Shown piece after piece: positions 22,645-33,698 of a stretch of DNA of 64,000 nucleotides. A model generated the notes under the pieces. The model was not told the DNA's origin and searched no databases. It saw only the letters and a program-made list of their open reading frames with translations. The stretch comes from Annulohypoxylon bovei var. microspora. Lineage: Eukaryota > Ascomycota > Sordariomycetes > Xylariales > Hypoxylaceae. How positions within the stretch are numbered: position 1 is the stretch's first letter; each line of letters starts with the position of its first letter. The translations under genes were made by a program, and so were the position numbers. The stretch is taken from NCBI GenBank assembly GCA_022836615.1, contig MU405211.1, positions 124,001-188,000 of the forward strand. Reading direction: 5' to 3'.

Positions 22645-25442
22645 ATTGCCTACCCAGGCAGAGAGGGCTGTGAGCTGTTTGAAGTATGTAGGGTGGGTGT
22701 TGAGGAGATGTGAGACATTGAGGATTCGTGCAGGTGATAAGCTCGTTTTGTCTGGTTCGGTTCACTTCTACCCGAATAGGGCTGAGCATTAGATGAGACG
22801 TTATTGTAGTTAGCTAGTAATAATACCCAGAACGAGCCCCAAAATGGTGTTTTAGAGTGCTTGGAATGTGCGTGCTGCGCATTTATAACAGGTGCTTAGG
22901 TAGTTGCTGAATATTTTGATGTTTTCACATGTCACATTCCTAAACTATGGAATACCTCCAAAATCGGGCGATTTATCTCCTCGTCCGATTTCTCTCGTCT
23001 TTAGTCCTTTGGCATTTCCCGATGATATCTATTATTAGGAGTATTTTGGCAAACGGAGATATGGTTTCTCAATACGTCGCTGCCGTCTATTACTATACGA
23101 TATCCTAAGCGCATCGAATGCTTACCGAAGGCAGACCTATCTAGACTTGTTTGACTAAAGGCAGTTTATGAGATCCAAGTGCTTATAAAGAGGCCTGGAA
23201 CTCTGGGCATTTGAACTTCTACAACTCTTACAAAATACGGTGTAACTAGAGCACGATTACACTTGCATGATACTACCTTAAATCCTCTTAATAAGTAATT
23301 TGAATAGCCTTATCTGTTATATATGGGACTAGATGCATCGAGAGTTCCAATACCACATGGAGATTTGTGGTTGTGGTGTTTAAGAGAGCTACGGCTAAGT
23401 TTCTTTTAGGTTACATGCGTCTTAACTAACGCTCTCTGCGCCCCCCCGAAAGGTTCAATTAGATGCGTGGTGCTATCGTTTCCCGATACTCGATGCTATT
23501 CACCGCATTTACGCGCATCGATCTTCACTGGGTTTGGCAGCTCACAGTTGTAGTTTCAATAGACTTTTCTGTAGCCTTATCTCTGCTACGATGACCTAAC
23601 AGGGGTTAGTAGGGTCCATTGATCGGCTAGAGACGATATGAACGTTGCAGCAAAAGCGAATCAGCCGCGATGCATGGAGTTCGTGGCAGTCGATAGCGTG
23701 CCAAGTGCGCAAGCGTGGGTTTCTATCTGAGACGGAACTGACGGAGTCGATGGGATGGACTGCCTACTGGCGATTGCCCGGATACGTGTGATAGCGGCAT
23801 TAAAGGCATGTGTCTGGAAGATCATTACCGCGACTAGCAGGAGCCGATCCGGAACTCGGTCAGTTTTGCATCATCAGCGGCGTCAGGAACGGCGAACGAA
23901 AGAAGAGGTGGGATGAAAAAATGACGAATCGCTACGTAAGTTAATTGTTCTCTGTCTTGTCAGTCTCGTGGAGTTTCAAGCCTCCCTTGATCCCCAGACT
24001 TATTATGGAATTGATTTCCTCTTTTGAAGAAATAAATAAATACCAGGGAGAAGGTCATCCAGACCTATGGTTGAGAAGAACCTTGAAAGACATGCCAGCT
24101 GCATGGGGTATGAAAGTCACCGGGGATTGGCTGGTGAGTTCAACGCATTAAACACAGATTACGTAGGGCGGGCCGCCCCCCTTTTTCACCTTCACGAGCT
24201 AGCATTGGATGCATGTACTGGCCATGTACCGAAAGAGTATCCTGCTAATCTGTACATGAGGTCCACTATTCGGACCGGTTCTTGGCTGCGAACATCTTTT
24301 TAGCATCGGGATTCTACATATTTCGAGAACGTGCCCGGTTCGTATTTACAGGATAGGTTGACATGGTTTTACTATGTAACATCGATCGCTTGATTCTTGT
24401 TTATACGAGTATGGTGAGGTATGATATCATGGTAATCAGCAGCGGTTATACGAAGAGTTCTCGACGAAGATTTAGTAAATAGCGTTGCTATGCCAATGCG
24501 TATTAGGTACCTATACTAACAATGCATGTGAGCTTAGAAGAATACATCAATGTATGTATGTGTCGCGTTACCAATAAAATGATAAGGTTGAGTCCGGTCC
24601 TCTTCATTTCCTTTAGCACGTGTAGGAATTTGCTTAGATCAGATTGGACTGTTGGTTAATAAATCCGTATCTATGCAGCTGTGTGGACTTGTATGTGAGT
24701 AAGGGATACATAAAAATACTTTTAAGTTACGCCATGTCCTGGTAGCGTTGATTACGAACAATTGCTGAGAGCTTTTATTGGTTGTGGCTGCAAGAGGACC
24801 CACTATTTCCCATCTCGTTCCATGCCAAAAAAAGAAATCAGACCAGGATTCAGCTTCAACCCACGTCTTCGCCTCCGTTTCTAGTTTTCTAGGCTCCTTG
24901 GCCTCTCATTAATTCTCAAGAGACACTTGCACACAATCTGTCTTGAGTAGATCTCCCGTCATCCAAATAAACCCACCACCATCTACCTACCTACCATCCT
25001 ACCAACGGTGCCTTTCGTTCTAAATTGACAGACAAGAAGCAACAGACTCTCAATATATCATCCTATTGAAGTCCTATCTGACCAGTCTGACATAACTCTC
25101 GCTCGTTATCCGAAACTGTTTCTTATTATTCTCTTCCTTCGTTATTAACTACCTACATACCCACTACCTAATTATCTATTTATACTTTTTCTTACCCAGG
25201 AATTCAGAACGCGTAATCGAAACAAAGCTTGAAACCATCCCGTCATCACACCTCACACCATCTTCGCATTACTGGATTAACCTTCTTTTCGTCACTGTCG
25301 TCATCTACCTATTGAGCTATATCGAAGTCATGCTGCGATATTAATGTTCGACAATTTGCAAACAGCATAATATCGCATCAATTGTGCATCTCCCCCCGTT
25401 TCGTCTAAACCTGGCCTTGCAACTTGCCTTACCTCTATCGCC
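22645..25442. other. intergenic region and probable YND1 leader
   Basis: No gene recognised over 2.8 kb. Small frames at 23945-24303 overlap in two phases and show no family features. The last 600 bases are pyrimidine-rich (many TCT, CTACC runs), a common look for fungal promoters and 5' leaders, and probably serve YND1. Confidence 0.5.
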
Positions 25443-27594
25443 ATGGGGAAGAAATGTAAGCATACCACCAGTAACCATCGACAATCTATTTACCAGTCTT
25501 TCTAACCGATTTTGCCGTCAATCAGGGCGATGGGGTGTCATTCTAGATGCCGGTTCCTCGGGGACACGTTTGCATATTTACCGATGGCTAGATTCCGCGA
25601 AGGCAGTTAAGGATGCATCGTACGAAGAATTGCATAGTTTGCCGAATATCGTGACAAAAGATAAATGGACGAAAAAGATACGACCGGGTATTTCAACATT
25701 CGGCGAACATCCGGAAGACGTTGGACCAGATCATCTGCAGGAGTTGGTAGAACGCGCACTCGATATCATCCCCGACGACAAACATGCAGATACTCCGGTA
25801 TTTGTCATGGCTACCGCCGGCATGCGATTATTACCACCTACCCAACAACGAGCAGTTATAACAGAGACATGCTCGTACTTCCGCGCCAATACAAGATTCT
25901 CCCTTCCCGATTGCGACACGCATATCCAAGTCATCCCGGGCGAGACCGAAGGCTTGTATGGATGGATAGCAGCCAATTATCTTCTAGGAGGCTTTGACGA
26001 CCCTGAAGGACATGCTCATGGTAAGAATCACCATACCTATGGATTTTTAGATATGGGCGGCGCTTCGGCGCAAATTGCGTTTGCGCCGAATGCTACCGTG
26101 GCTGAAGAACACGGGAATGATCTCAAGTTACTGCGAATGCGAAGTTTGAACGGCGCCCCTAAGGAATTCAAAGTCTTCACATCGACATGGCTTGGGTTTG
26201 GAGTCAACCAAGCTCGGCAACGTTATGTCAAAGCCCTAGTCGACGAGTTCCTAATCAATGGTGAGCATGAGGTACCCGACCCTTGTCTGCCAAGGGGATT
26301 GCGAACGAACGAGAAGGGTGAGACCATTAAGGGGACTTCGAAGGAACTAGAATTGGTTGGCACAGGCGAATTCGACGAATGTTTAAGACGGACAAAGCCT
26401 CTGCTAGGAAAAGATGTAGCATGCGAGGATAAGCCATGCTTGTTCAACGGCCAGCATGTTCCTCCGATCGATTTCGACGTAAATCACTTTGTTGGAGTTT
26501 CCGAATATTGGCACACAACTCACGGCGTGTTTGCGAATAAGAACGACGACACCGCGTATGACTTCAACACTTATCAAAAGAAGGTATTGGAATTCTGCAG
26601 TCAACATTGGGAAGAAATAGAGTCGAATATTGAGGCGCGAAAGAAAGATCACGGGAAGGAAGCTCAGGAAGCATGCTTTAAGGCGTCCTGGCTAATCAGT
26701 GTGCTACACGAAGGCATTGGTATTCCGAGATACGGCATAGAGCACACACCAACCCCAGGAATCAACGTCACGAAAGGGATTGGAGAAGCCGCTAAAGAAA
26801 AGGGGTTTCTCAACGCTTTTCAAGCTGCTGACGAGGTGAACAATATCGAAATCAGCTGGACGCTTGGGAAGATGGTACTCTATGCGGCCGGCCAAATCCC
26901 CCCTAAAGACAACTACCTTCTTCCCGTGGGATTTGGGAGCAACGTGAAGGGGATTCCTTCAGACTTCCAGTATGCTGGATCCAGCTATAACACGACATCG
27001 GCAATCGATGACGATGATAATTGGAGCGATACTGCCGAGGATCTTATAGATCACGCGAAATCAAAGTCGACATCCAGTTTCTTTTTCTTCGTAATGGTTT
27101 TCCTATTCCTTGCTTTCTTGCTGCGAAAGAGAGATCGACGAATGCGGCTATATGGCAAAGTCAACAAGGTACTACGCCGCCGCCGACGCCCGAGCAGTCC
27201 ACGCAAAGTCGGGTTTGGATTGTCGGCTATCACACATAAACTATTTGGCCGCGGATCGTATAACTATGAAAGAGTCTTAGAAGAAGGCGATGTCGACCAA
27301 TTCGAACTAGGCGATGCATCGTCGGATGAAGGTGACCATTCTGATAGCAGCGCGGGAGGGTCGAGAGTTGGGCGATCGTCGGGCCTGGCTACACCAAAGC
27401 TAAATCTTGGGTCTTTCGATGACCTAAAGAAATATGGTCAACCCGGAAACGCCATTGATCGAAGTGGATTAGTGGTCCGAACTGAAAGTCGTGAAAGGCT
27501 TTTCCCGCAAATGCTTAACGCCGGCCGGAGGAGCCGAGCGGCCAGCCCTACGAGACTGAAGAGTCCACTAATGAGCCCCGTCACGGAAAATTAA
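25443..27594 (+). CDS. YND1: Golgi apyrase / nucleoside diphosphatase YND1 (GDA1-CD39 family)
   Basis: Hydrolyses nucleoside di- and triphosphates in the Golgi lumen, turning the GDP or UDP released by glycosyltransferases into monophosphates for sugar-nucleotide antiport. Two exons, 25443-25455 and 25526-27594; the tiny first exon encodes MGKK and one base, spliced to give MGKKWRWGVILDAGSSGTR, about 693 residues. Apyrase conserved regions are plain: ILDAGSSGTRLHIYRW (ACR1), VMATAGMRLLP (ACR2), GETEGLYGWIAANYLLG (ACR3) and FLDMGGASAQIAF (ACR4). A single hydrophobic segment at about residue 520 (FFFFVMVFLFLAFLL) is followed by a basic, serine-rich tail of about 150 residues, as in Ynd1. A frame opening at 25384 without ATG is intron read-through. 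Whole-protein match is strong. Confidence 0.93.
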
Positions 27595-28232
27595 TAAACG
27601 CTGTATTTTATTCTTGTACCAAATGGGCAACAACATCACATTGCTCAGGCGGCGCACTACTTGTAGGGTCAAGGGATCGGAGTTACCAGGATAGGGGCAT
27701 ATGGCAAATGGAGTTCAGGCGGCATAGGATTGTAGCTTTTTGTTATTCATGAGACGAACCTTGACGAAGTCAGAAGTCAGCTTGGAGCAAAAGCATCTTG
27801 AATTATTGATGGGAGACGCTGTCTCGGGAGTCAGCTTTTGAGCTCTTCAAACACATCACTTTGGCCATACACGGCCTGAACATATGAAATCCTTCAACCC
27901 AATTGGCCGGCGCGCTGCTATGTATGTCTCAACTGCCATCATGTGTGAAGAATTGTCCTAGGGACTTAGGTAGATTACATTATTCTAAACGAGTCAATCA
28001 TAAGTCAAACATAACAATTACATAACCGTCTTTTATCTCGAGGAATTGTGTCGATTCGTTTCCAATGTCTCCTTAACAAGCTCCCAGCAACAGGGTGGTA
28101 GGTCCAAGGCTTCGGAAGCCCTATCATGGATGGATTGCTGTCGTAAACCATCTCCCTAATTAGTCCTCACCATAGGTATCTCATATGCCCCATCCATTAA
28201 TCTTGCTGCCCTCACCCAACAACCAACAAGAC
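27595..28232. other. intergenic region between YND1 and the Hikeshi gene
   Basis: Convergent 3' ends flank it. It should hold both 3' UTRs and terminators; no gene or repeat is evident. Confidence 0.6.
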
Positions 28233-28877
28233 TTAATCCTGCTCCCTCTCGAGAAACGTGGGATCGTTCCGGACCTTATTCTCGAACTTGCGCCACCACT
28301 CCTGGAACGCCTTCAGCGGCACGACCTCGACGCCCTCGGCCCCCACCTTCCCGCTGAACCCCGACAGGAAGTTGAACGCGTTCTGTATTATGCGCTGCGC
28401 CAGCACCTGCGTCGACGGCCGGCCTCCCGCACCCCCTCCCCCCGCCCCTGTCCCCGTGCTGTTCTCGGGGTGCAACTGCCGTATCCGCTCCGCCACGCCG
28501 GCCGCGTCCTCAACGCTGATCCCGATGACGACGCCCTCGGCGTCGCCGGGCGCCAGCCGGAACACGGCGCTCTCCTTGCCGGGCCCGACGCCTCCCAGGA
28601 ACCGGAAATTAGGATCCGCTCCAGAGCCCGCGGCCAGCGCCCCCGGGTTCATCGCCACGTAGATGCTGGCCGCGGTGCCGCCCGGCAGCTCCACGCCTGG
28701 TAGCAGGAAGACGGCGAGGTGGGCGAAGGGCTTCGGGGACGGGTTGGTGGGCGACGGGTGCGTGTGCGGGATCGCGAAGAGGTAGCTTTGTGGCGCGGGC
28801 TGCGAGGTCGGTGTCGTGATTAGCGGTTGGCCCGCGGGGAGCAGCCCGAAGAGGGGTTGGGGTTGGGGGGTGGCCAT
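28233..28877 (-). CDS. Hikeshi/OPI10-family Hsp70 nuclear import factor
   Basis: Single-exon, 214 residues. The family (DUF775; human Hikeshi, yeast OPI10) carries Hsp70 into the nucleus under heat stress in animals; the fungal role is inferred by homology. The N-terminal beta domain opens with FGLLPAGQPLITTPT, followed by YLFAIPHTHP, HLAVFLLPGVELPGGTAASIYV and FRFLGGVGPGKESAVFRL, all typical Hikeshi strands. A Gly-rich low-complexity loop at about 150-165 precedes the C-terminal helices (AQRIIQNAFNFLSGF, PLKAFQEWWRKFENKV, DPTFLE). The gene is notably GC-rich compared with its flanks. ATG at 28877 is the natural start. Confidence 0.9.
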   Translation of the reverse strand: MATPQPQPLFGLLPAGQPLITTPTSQPAPQSYLFAIPHTHPSPTNPSPKPFAHLAVFLLPGVELPGGTAASIYVAMNPGALAAGSGADPNFRFLGGVGPGKESAVFRLAPGDAEGVVIGISVEDAAGVAERIRQLHPENSTGTGAGGGGAGGRPSTQVLAQRIIQNAFNFLSGFSGKVGAEGVEVVPLKAFQEWWRKFENKVRNDPTFLEREQD

Positions 28878-29479
28878 GGCTGGGCAGGTAGATGGGAGGG
28901 AGAAGTCGGGGGTCGCTGCTACCGCAGCTGGTTCGGGTTTGGATCGAAGCTATGCTTCTCGGTTGTTTCGCGGTCCTACGATGTCAATTGGAGAGAGATA
29001 GGTTGGAATTGTAGAATTTCTCCGGGGCCTGCTATCTAGAGTTCAAGGTGGACCGGGAGGTCACCCCGTGGAGGTGCGTGGTATAGGTAATGTGAGGAAT
29101 TGCAAAGAGAATGAAGAGGAGGCGTAAAGAAGAAAAAGAATATTGAAGCTAATGCTGATGGAATTCGACGTCATTGGCGTGGAGGGGCAGGAACATGCGC
29201 CGGATAGGTGCGACCAGGTTGCGACAAGGTTCCGTGTTACCTGCTACCCACGTAGCTACGTACCCCGCTGTATCTGGTAACAGTGTAGCGTAGAAGCAAG
29301 CTAGTACGTGTAACCTCAAAGCATGTCTGTTAACTGTGGCACTTTCGCGGCTACACCAGTGGAACAGACTATCGGCAGATATTTATGAAACGACATTCAG
29401 TAGTTGAATGCTTCTTACTTTGTTTGATATTTAGCTCCTTATAAAAAAGACTTTTAGGTCTTACTAATCTATTGTAATT
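28878..29479. other. divergent promoter region (Hikeshi gene / Nudix gene)
   Basis: 602 bp between two divergent genes; an open frame at 28816-29039 overlaps the Hikeshi start and looks like a shadow. No specific site recognised. Confidence 0.5.
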
Positions 29480-30861
29480 TTGAAAGACATGTCAGGTGAG
29501 GCAGCGAGAGAAACCATCGGGAAGAAACTTGGACGTCAACCACGGCTTGAACTTCTTATAAGAGGACGAACAAGCCGCTACTCTCCTGAGCAGAACGGGA
29601 CAAGACACCCTTCTCTACAACTTCAGACTTGTAACAACAAGACCACAACCCTTGGATATCGTGTGCCATTTACAACTTCATCTTTCTTATCTACAAATAA
29701 TCTAGGCATTCCTTACAGAGCCTACAGCTCGACCGCATCCGTATCAAGCATCCACAAGATTCTCAGGGAGCTCCGAGATTCGGATAAGATGTCGGGGCTC
29801 ATGAATAACCTTGATATCATGAAGGAGGCAGATGCGTAAGCTACGCCCCTCTAGTCCAACACGGAAGGCGATATATGTCAGAACTAAAGCATTCTTGGGC
29901 GTATAGCTTTCCTTACCAGGACAATGAACCAGAAGCGCTTGCCGCCCTTAACGAGACGCTGTACACGCTGGTATGGCAGGGTAATCAGCCTCTCGGCTTT
30001 ATGCTCGATTCTGTGCTCAAGCAACTCCTAGCCACGCCTGAGGAGGTCCGCGGTCCCGTTGTGGTGGACGAGGCCAACCGTACGGTGCGCGCCTTCGAGC
30101 TGCCCACCGAGGCGGAGAGAACCGCGCGCGTAGCGGGCTTGATGAAGTACTGGCGGGAGCACGAGACATTCGACATATTACGGGGCTGGCGCGACGAGCT
30201 ATGGCCCGTGTACGGCAGCGACGACCAGGTTCTATACAGCGCCGAGCGCAGCGGCACAGGGTTGCTGGGGATCATGCGGTATGGCGTGCACATGACGGGT
30301 TATGTGAAAGATGAGACGGCGAGTCACGGGATGAAGATCTTGGTAGCCCAGCGGGCCGCTAACAAGTCCACGTATCCCAACATGCTGGATAACTCGGTAG
30401 CGGGTGGTCTCATGACAGGCGAGGACCCCTTTGAGTGCATGATCCGTGAGGCAGACGAGGAGGCGGACATCCCCGAGGAGCTTATGCGAGAGCGGGCCAA
30501 GTTCACGGGAATGGTCACTTACATCTACATCACGGACGAGCGGGCGGGCGGCGAGGCCGGTCAGATTTATCCCGAGACGCAATGGGTGTACGACATTGAG
30601 CTTCCGGCGGGCTTTATTCCCGCGCCAAAGGACGGTGAGGTCGCGGGCTTCTACCTATGGACTATAGACGAAGTGCGGGAGAAGCTCGCCCAGGGTCAGT
30701 TTAAACCGAACTGCGCCCTTATTTTAGTCGATTTCTTCATCCGCCACAATATCATAACGCCGGAGAACGAGCCCGACTACGACGAGATCGTGCGGCGACT
30801 GCATCGGAAACTGCCTTTCCCGGGACCCCATCAGGTTGCCTCTTCGACGACAACATCATAG
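29480..30861 (+). CDS. Nudix hydrolase with DUF4743 N-terminal domain (YJR142W-like)
   Basis: Two exons, 29480-29835 and 29907-30861, spliced within EADAFPYQDNEPEAL. The N-terminal half is the DUF4743 region found in fungal thiamine-pyrophosphokinase-like Nudix proteins (TLYTLVWQGNQPLGFML, FDILRGWRDELWPVYG). The Nudix box sits late in the chain, GGLMTGEDPFECMIREADEEADI, matching GX5EX7REUXEEXGU except that the last glycine is Asp. Members of this group act on oxidised thiamine diphosphate derivatives in yeast; the substrate here is inferred. The first ATG at 29480 gives 436 residues with an extension that includes an acid-free stretch ending PYRAYSSTAS, like a mitochondrial presequence. A second ATG at 29789 (MSGLMNNLD) gives 333 residues, nearer the yeast length. 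The true start is undecided. Confidence 0.85.
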
Positions 30862-31111
30862 CCCCTTAGTCCAGATCACTTTTCCGTCTCCACGAAAATA
30901 CTATTGTTAGCAATAGCTTGAATGTACATTGGCTTTACCCAGCTCATGAATACGCCGCGAATACGAATTAGCGTCCATTGCTGACTATCTGTAGCTGTAA
31001 CATGCAATGATAGTGCCCCCTACGCCTGCGCCTTCCGAATTCGAATTCCCACCAACTCATAGATCCATCTTGAACTCATCGTTGGGATGTGAGATGCGTG
31101 GATGTGACAGA

Positions 31112-31650
31112 TCATTTCTTGACTAGCAGATAGGCGTTCTCGACACGCAAGGGGGTCAGCTTCTTGTAAGGACCCTCGAGCTGCATCAGCAATCCGCCGA
31201 ACGAGATGTACGCGCGACTACAACCCTAGCACATTAGCATCGTCCGAAAGAGCAAATATCAAGAAAATTAATACGAAAGTAGGAATGTAAATGCCAGGTC
31301 GCATACATAGTCTGGCCGTCGACACCATCCTCGAACTTGTAGATCTTGCCGTAGCACACGTAGTCGTACATGTCGGCGAGGTTGCTCTCGCCGCGGACGT
31401 GCCTCCAGCCCTTCTCCTCGTCCTCGTCCTTGGTGCCGTCGAGGCTGAGGCTGGTAGCCAGCAGCACCTCGATGTTGACGCCGGCGCGGATGGGGAGCAG
31501 CTCGGTGTTGATGTCGAGCGACATCGTCGTCTGGTTGTCCGTCGACGTGCACCCGAGACGCGCCACCCGGTCGTACTTGCTCTGGTCATACGTCGTGATC
31601 GTGAACGTGTCCTCGAAGAGCTGGGCGTCGCCCGCGGCTAGGTTCGACAT
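31112..31650 (-). CDS. RPB8: RNA polymerase I, II and III shared subunit RPB8 (RPABC3)
   Basis: Common subunit of all three nuclear RNA polymerases. Exons 31650-31307 and 31217-31112 join within GQTIRAYISFGG across an 89-nt intron; 149 residues against 146 in yeast. MSNLAAGDAQLFEDTFTI, followed by YDRVARLGCTS, LDINTELLPIRAGVNIEVLLA, and the C-terminal SFGGLLMQLEGPYKKLTPL and AYLLVKK are the RPB8 OB-fold signature. Two AG sites lie close together at the acceptor; the distal one (31219-31218) keeps the frame. The start is Met at 31650, since the open frame upstream to 31800 is leader-like. ELP4 is divergent on the other side, 484 bp away. Confidence 0.95.
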
Positions 31651-32134
31651 CTTGATGGGTTTGGGGGTTTGCTCGTCTGCTTTTATGTGGATTGTTGTTG
31701 TGGTGTTGGGGTTGAGTTTGGCTTGTGGAATTTGAATTTTGGGTGGCTGCCGGTTTTTTTCCTTTGCGATTGTACCGGAAAGTTCAATCCAATCTGGCAT
31801 CGATGTTTCGGTGAAGCCTTGAATTTACGGGGGTCTTGTGGCTCTGATAGCGCTAATAGAGGGCAGATGCAAAAAGGTTTTGTGTTACCCAGATGTGACG
31901 AGGACACAAGAATCACACGCTAACTTAGTTTGGCACTAGCTTCGATTTGATTTAAAGATCTCCATCTCAGTAAGAACTTTAGAAAATATCCAATCAGAGT
32001 TGGAGGCGCCCATTCTTCTATAATTGAAGCCCGAGCAACAATTTACATCATTTGCCAACTTTACTCCAATCCAATATTCGATTTTTTTACGAAAAGGATA
32101 ATCTCATAATCCTCATAATCCTCATTCTAGGATT
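31651..32134. promoter_or_regulatory. divergent promoter region of RPB8 and ELP4
   Basis: 484 bp between divergent start codons. A short direct repeat ATAATCCTCATAATCCTC lies at 32105-32123, just before the ELP4 ATG. No TATA box is clear. Confidence 0.5.
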
Positions 32135-33301
32135 ATGTCTTTTAGGAAAAGAAATGCTGTGATCAGCAGCTCAAATCCGTCTCAGTCTACATCGTCGAGA
32201 ACGGAGAATGCGCCCATTCCCGGTGTGCGGCCATCTCCCCTTGACGGTCGGTCGACTACTTCTACCGGAACCGCATCTTTAGACAGTCTACTTGCCGGTC
32301 ATGCTGGTCTACCCCTAGGTACTTCGCTTCTCATTGGAGAACATGGAACTACGGATTTTGCTGGAGTGCTTCTCCGTTATTATGCCGCTGAGGGGATGGT
32401 CCAGGGGCACCAAGTTCATGTTCTTGGTATGCATGAGGCCTGGCGCCACGAGCTCCCCGGCCTATCTACCGACGATAAGAGATCATCCAGCAAGTCAGAG
32501 TCCCCTTCTGATGACAAGATGAAGATCGCATGGAGATATGAGAGTCTATCTGCCGGGGGAGCCCCAAGAGATAGGAACGTAGTTCAACGACAAAACAGTT
32601 CTACGACGGGGACAAATACTATTTTTTGTCATTCCTTCGACCTCACCAAGAGGCTTGGTCCTACGGATGCCAAGGGTCAGATTGGCTTTCACCCCTCAAT
32701 GAGCGTCCCTGGTCTATCTCGCCCAAAAAGCGCATTGTCACCATTCAAGCAGTTCATTAAGGATATTGCTTACAAGTTGGCAAATTCACCGGCGTCATGG
32801 ATCCATCGGGTCATAGTACCAAGCCTCTTATCCCCAACAAGCTACTCCAGCTCTTCTATCTGCCCCGAGGAGGTTTTGCAGTTCCTACACGCACTAAGAG
32901 GATTATTGAGGCAATACCCGACGAGGCTTACGGCAATCATAAGTTTACCACTTTCGCTTTACCCCCGGACTACAGGACTTACACGCTGGATGGAGTTGCT
33001 AAGCGATGGTGTTTTCGAACTCATCCCGCTCCAATCCACTGCTGTTCATGTTCCTCCGCCGTCCTCAAAATCAGGCTCTAAATCTGATGAGCAGACACAG
33101 GGTCTTGTAAAGGTCCATAGTTTGCCAATCTTCCACGAGAAAGGTGGCGGCTCCTCGGAGAGCTATGCTGCTCACGGGGATCTATCATTTAGCCTAAGCC
33201 GATCAAGAGGCTTGGTGATTAAGCCATTCTACCTACCTCCTGTCGGTGAAGACGAACAGGAGCAGAAGAAATCAGAATCTAATAAAAGCATGGAATTTTG
33301 A
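32135..33301 (+). CDS. ELP4: Elongator complex subunit ELP4 (PAXNEB)
   Basis: Part of the ELP4-5-6 hexameric RecA-like ring of Elongator, which supports cm5/mcm5 modification of wobble uridine 34 in tRNA. Single exon, 388 residues. After a Ser-rich start (MSFRKRNAV), the fold opens with GTASLDSLLAGHAGLPLGTSLLIGEHGTTDFAGVLLRYYAAEG, the ELP4 hallmark in place of a true Walker A. FCHSFDLTKRL and RVIVPSLLSP follow, then a strand/helix pair RLTAIISLPLSLYPR and the late KVHSLPIFHEKG and LSFSLSRSRGLVIKPFYLPP. Pro/Ser-rich loops separate the strands, as is usual in fungi. Confidence 0.93.
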   Translation: MSFRKRNAVISSSNPSQSTSSRTENAPIPGVRPSPLDGRSTTSTGTASLDSLLAGHAGLPLGTSLLIGEHGTTDFAGVLLRYYAAEGMVQGHQVHVLGMHEAWRHELPGLSTDDKRSSSKSESPSDDKMKIAWRYESLSAGGAPRDRNVVQRQNSSTTGTNTIFCHSFDLTKRLGPTDAKGQIGFHPSMSVPGLSRPKSALSPFKQFIKDIAYKLANSPASWIHRVIVPSLLSPTSYSSSSICPEEVLQFLHALRGLLRQYPTRLTAIISLPLSLYPRTTGLTRWMELLSDGVFELIPLQSTAVHVPPPSSKSGSKSDEQTQGLVKVHSLPIFHEKGGGSSESYAAHGDLSFSLSRSRGLVIKPFYLPPVGEDEQEQKKSESNKSMEF

Positions 33302-33698
33302 TGATTTATCTTGTTTTTAATTCCCATCGAATTTACATCCCAATGTCCAGGATAGTACGAGTATGAAGGAAACTGGGATATTAGCACCGTGTATTAACCC
33401 CACATCAATACCCACAATTTCTTTTCTTGATCTTCTCCAAGCTCAAAAAAAAAAGTTTGATAATTCCTCCAACTTCCAACAACAACAGCAGGTAAGTAAA
33501 TATTTATATCTCCTTCACAACACCTCGTTGAAATGATTACACCAATCAATAATCTGTCAATCCCCTGAAAACTATAATGTTGACTCTTTGTATATTTGAA
33601 AATGATCACCAATTTATTATCTATATCGTACATCGCAAGCTTTGCAAAACACCAAGACTAACTCGCGATAAGACAGGTATTGCTGCTCCGTCGTAGAG
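33302..33698. other. intergenic region between ELP4 and SEN34
   Basis: 397 bp holding the ELP4 3' end and the SEN34 promoter; AT-rich with poly-A/T runs (AAAAAAAAAA at about 33446). No other feature seen. Confidence 0.6.

Noticed and set aside
23945..24303. Two overlapping plus-strand ORFs before YND1
   Set aside because: Different phases of the same DNA, no signature, no splice support.
25384..25442. Upstream extension of the apyrase frame
   Set aside because: There is no ATG at 25384; a 13-base first exon plus a 70-nt intron gives the family start MGKKWRWGVILDAG.
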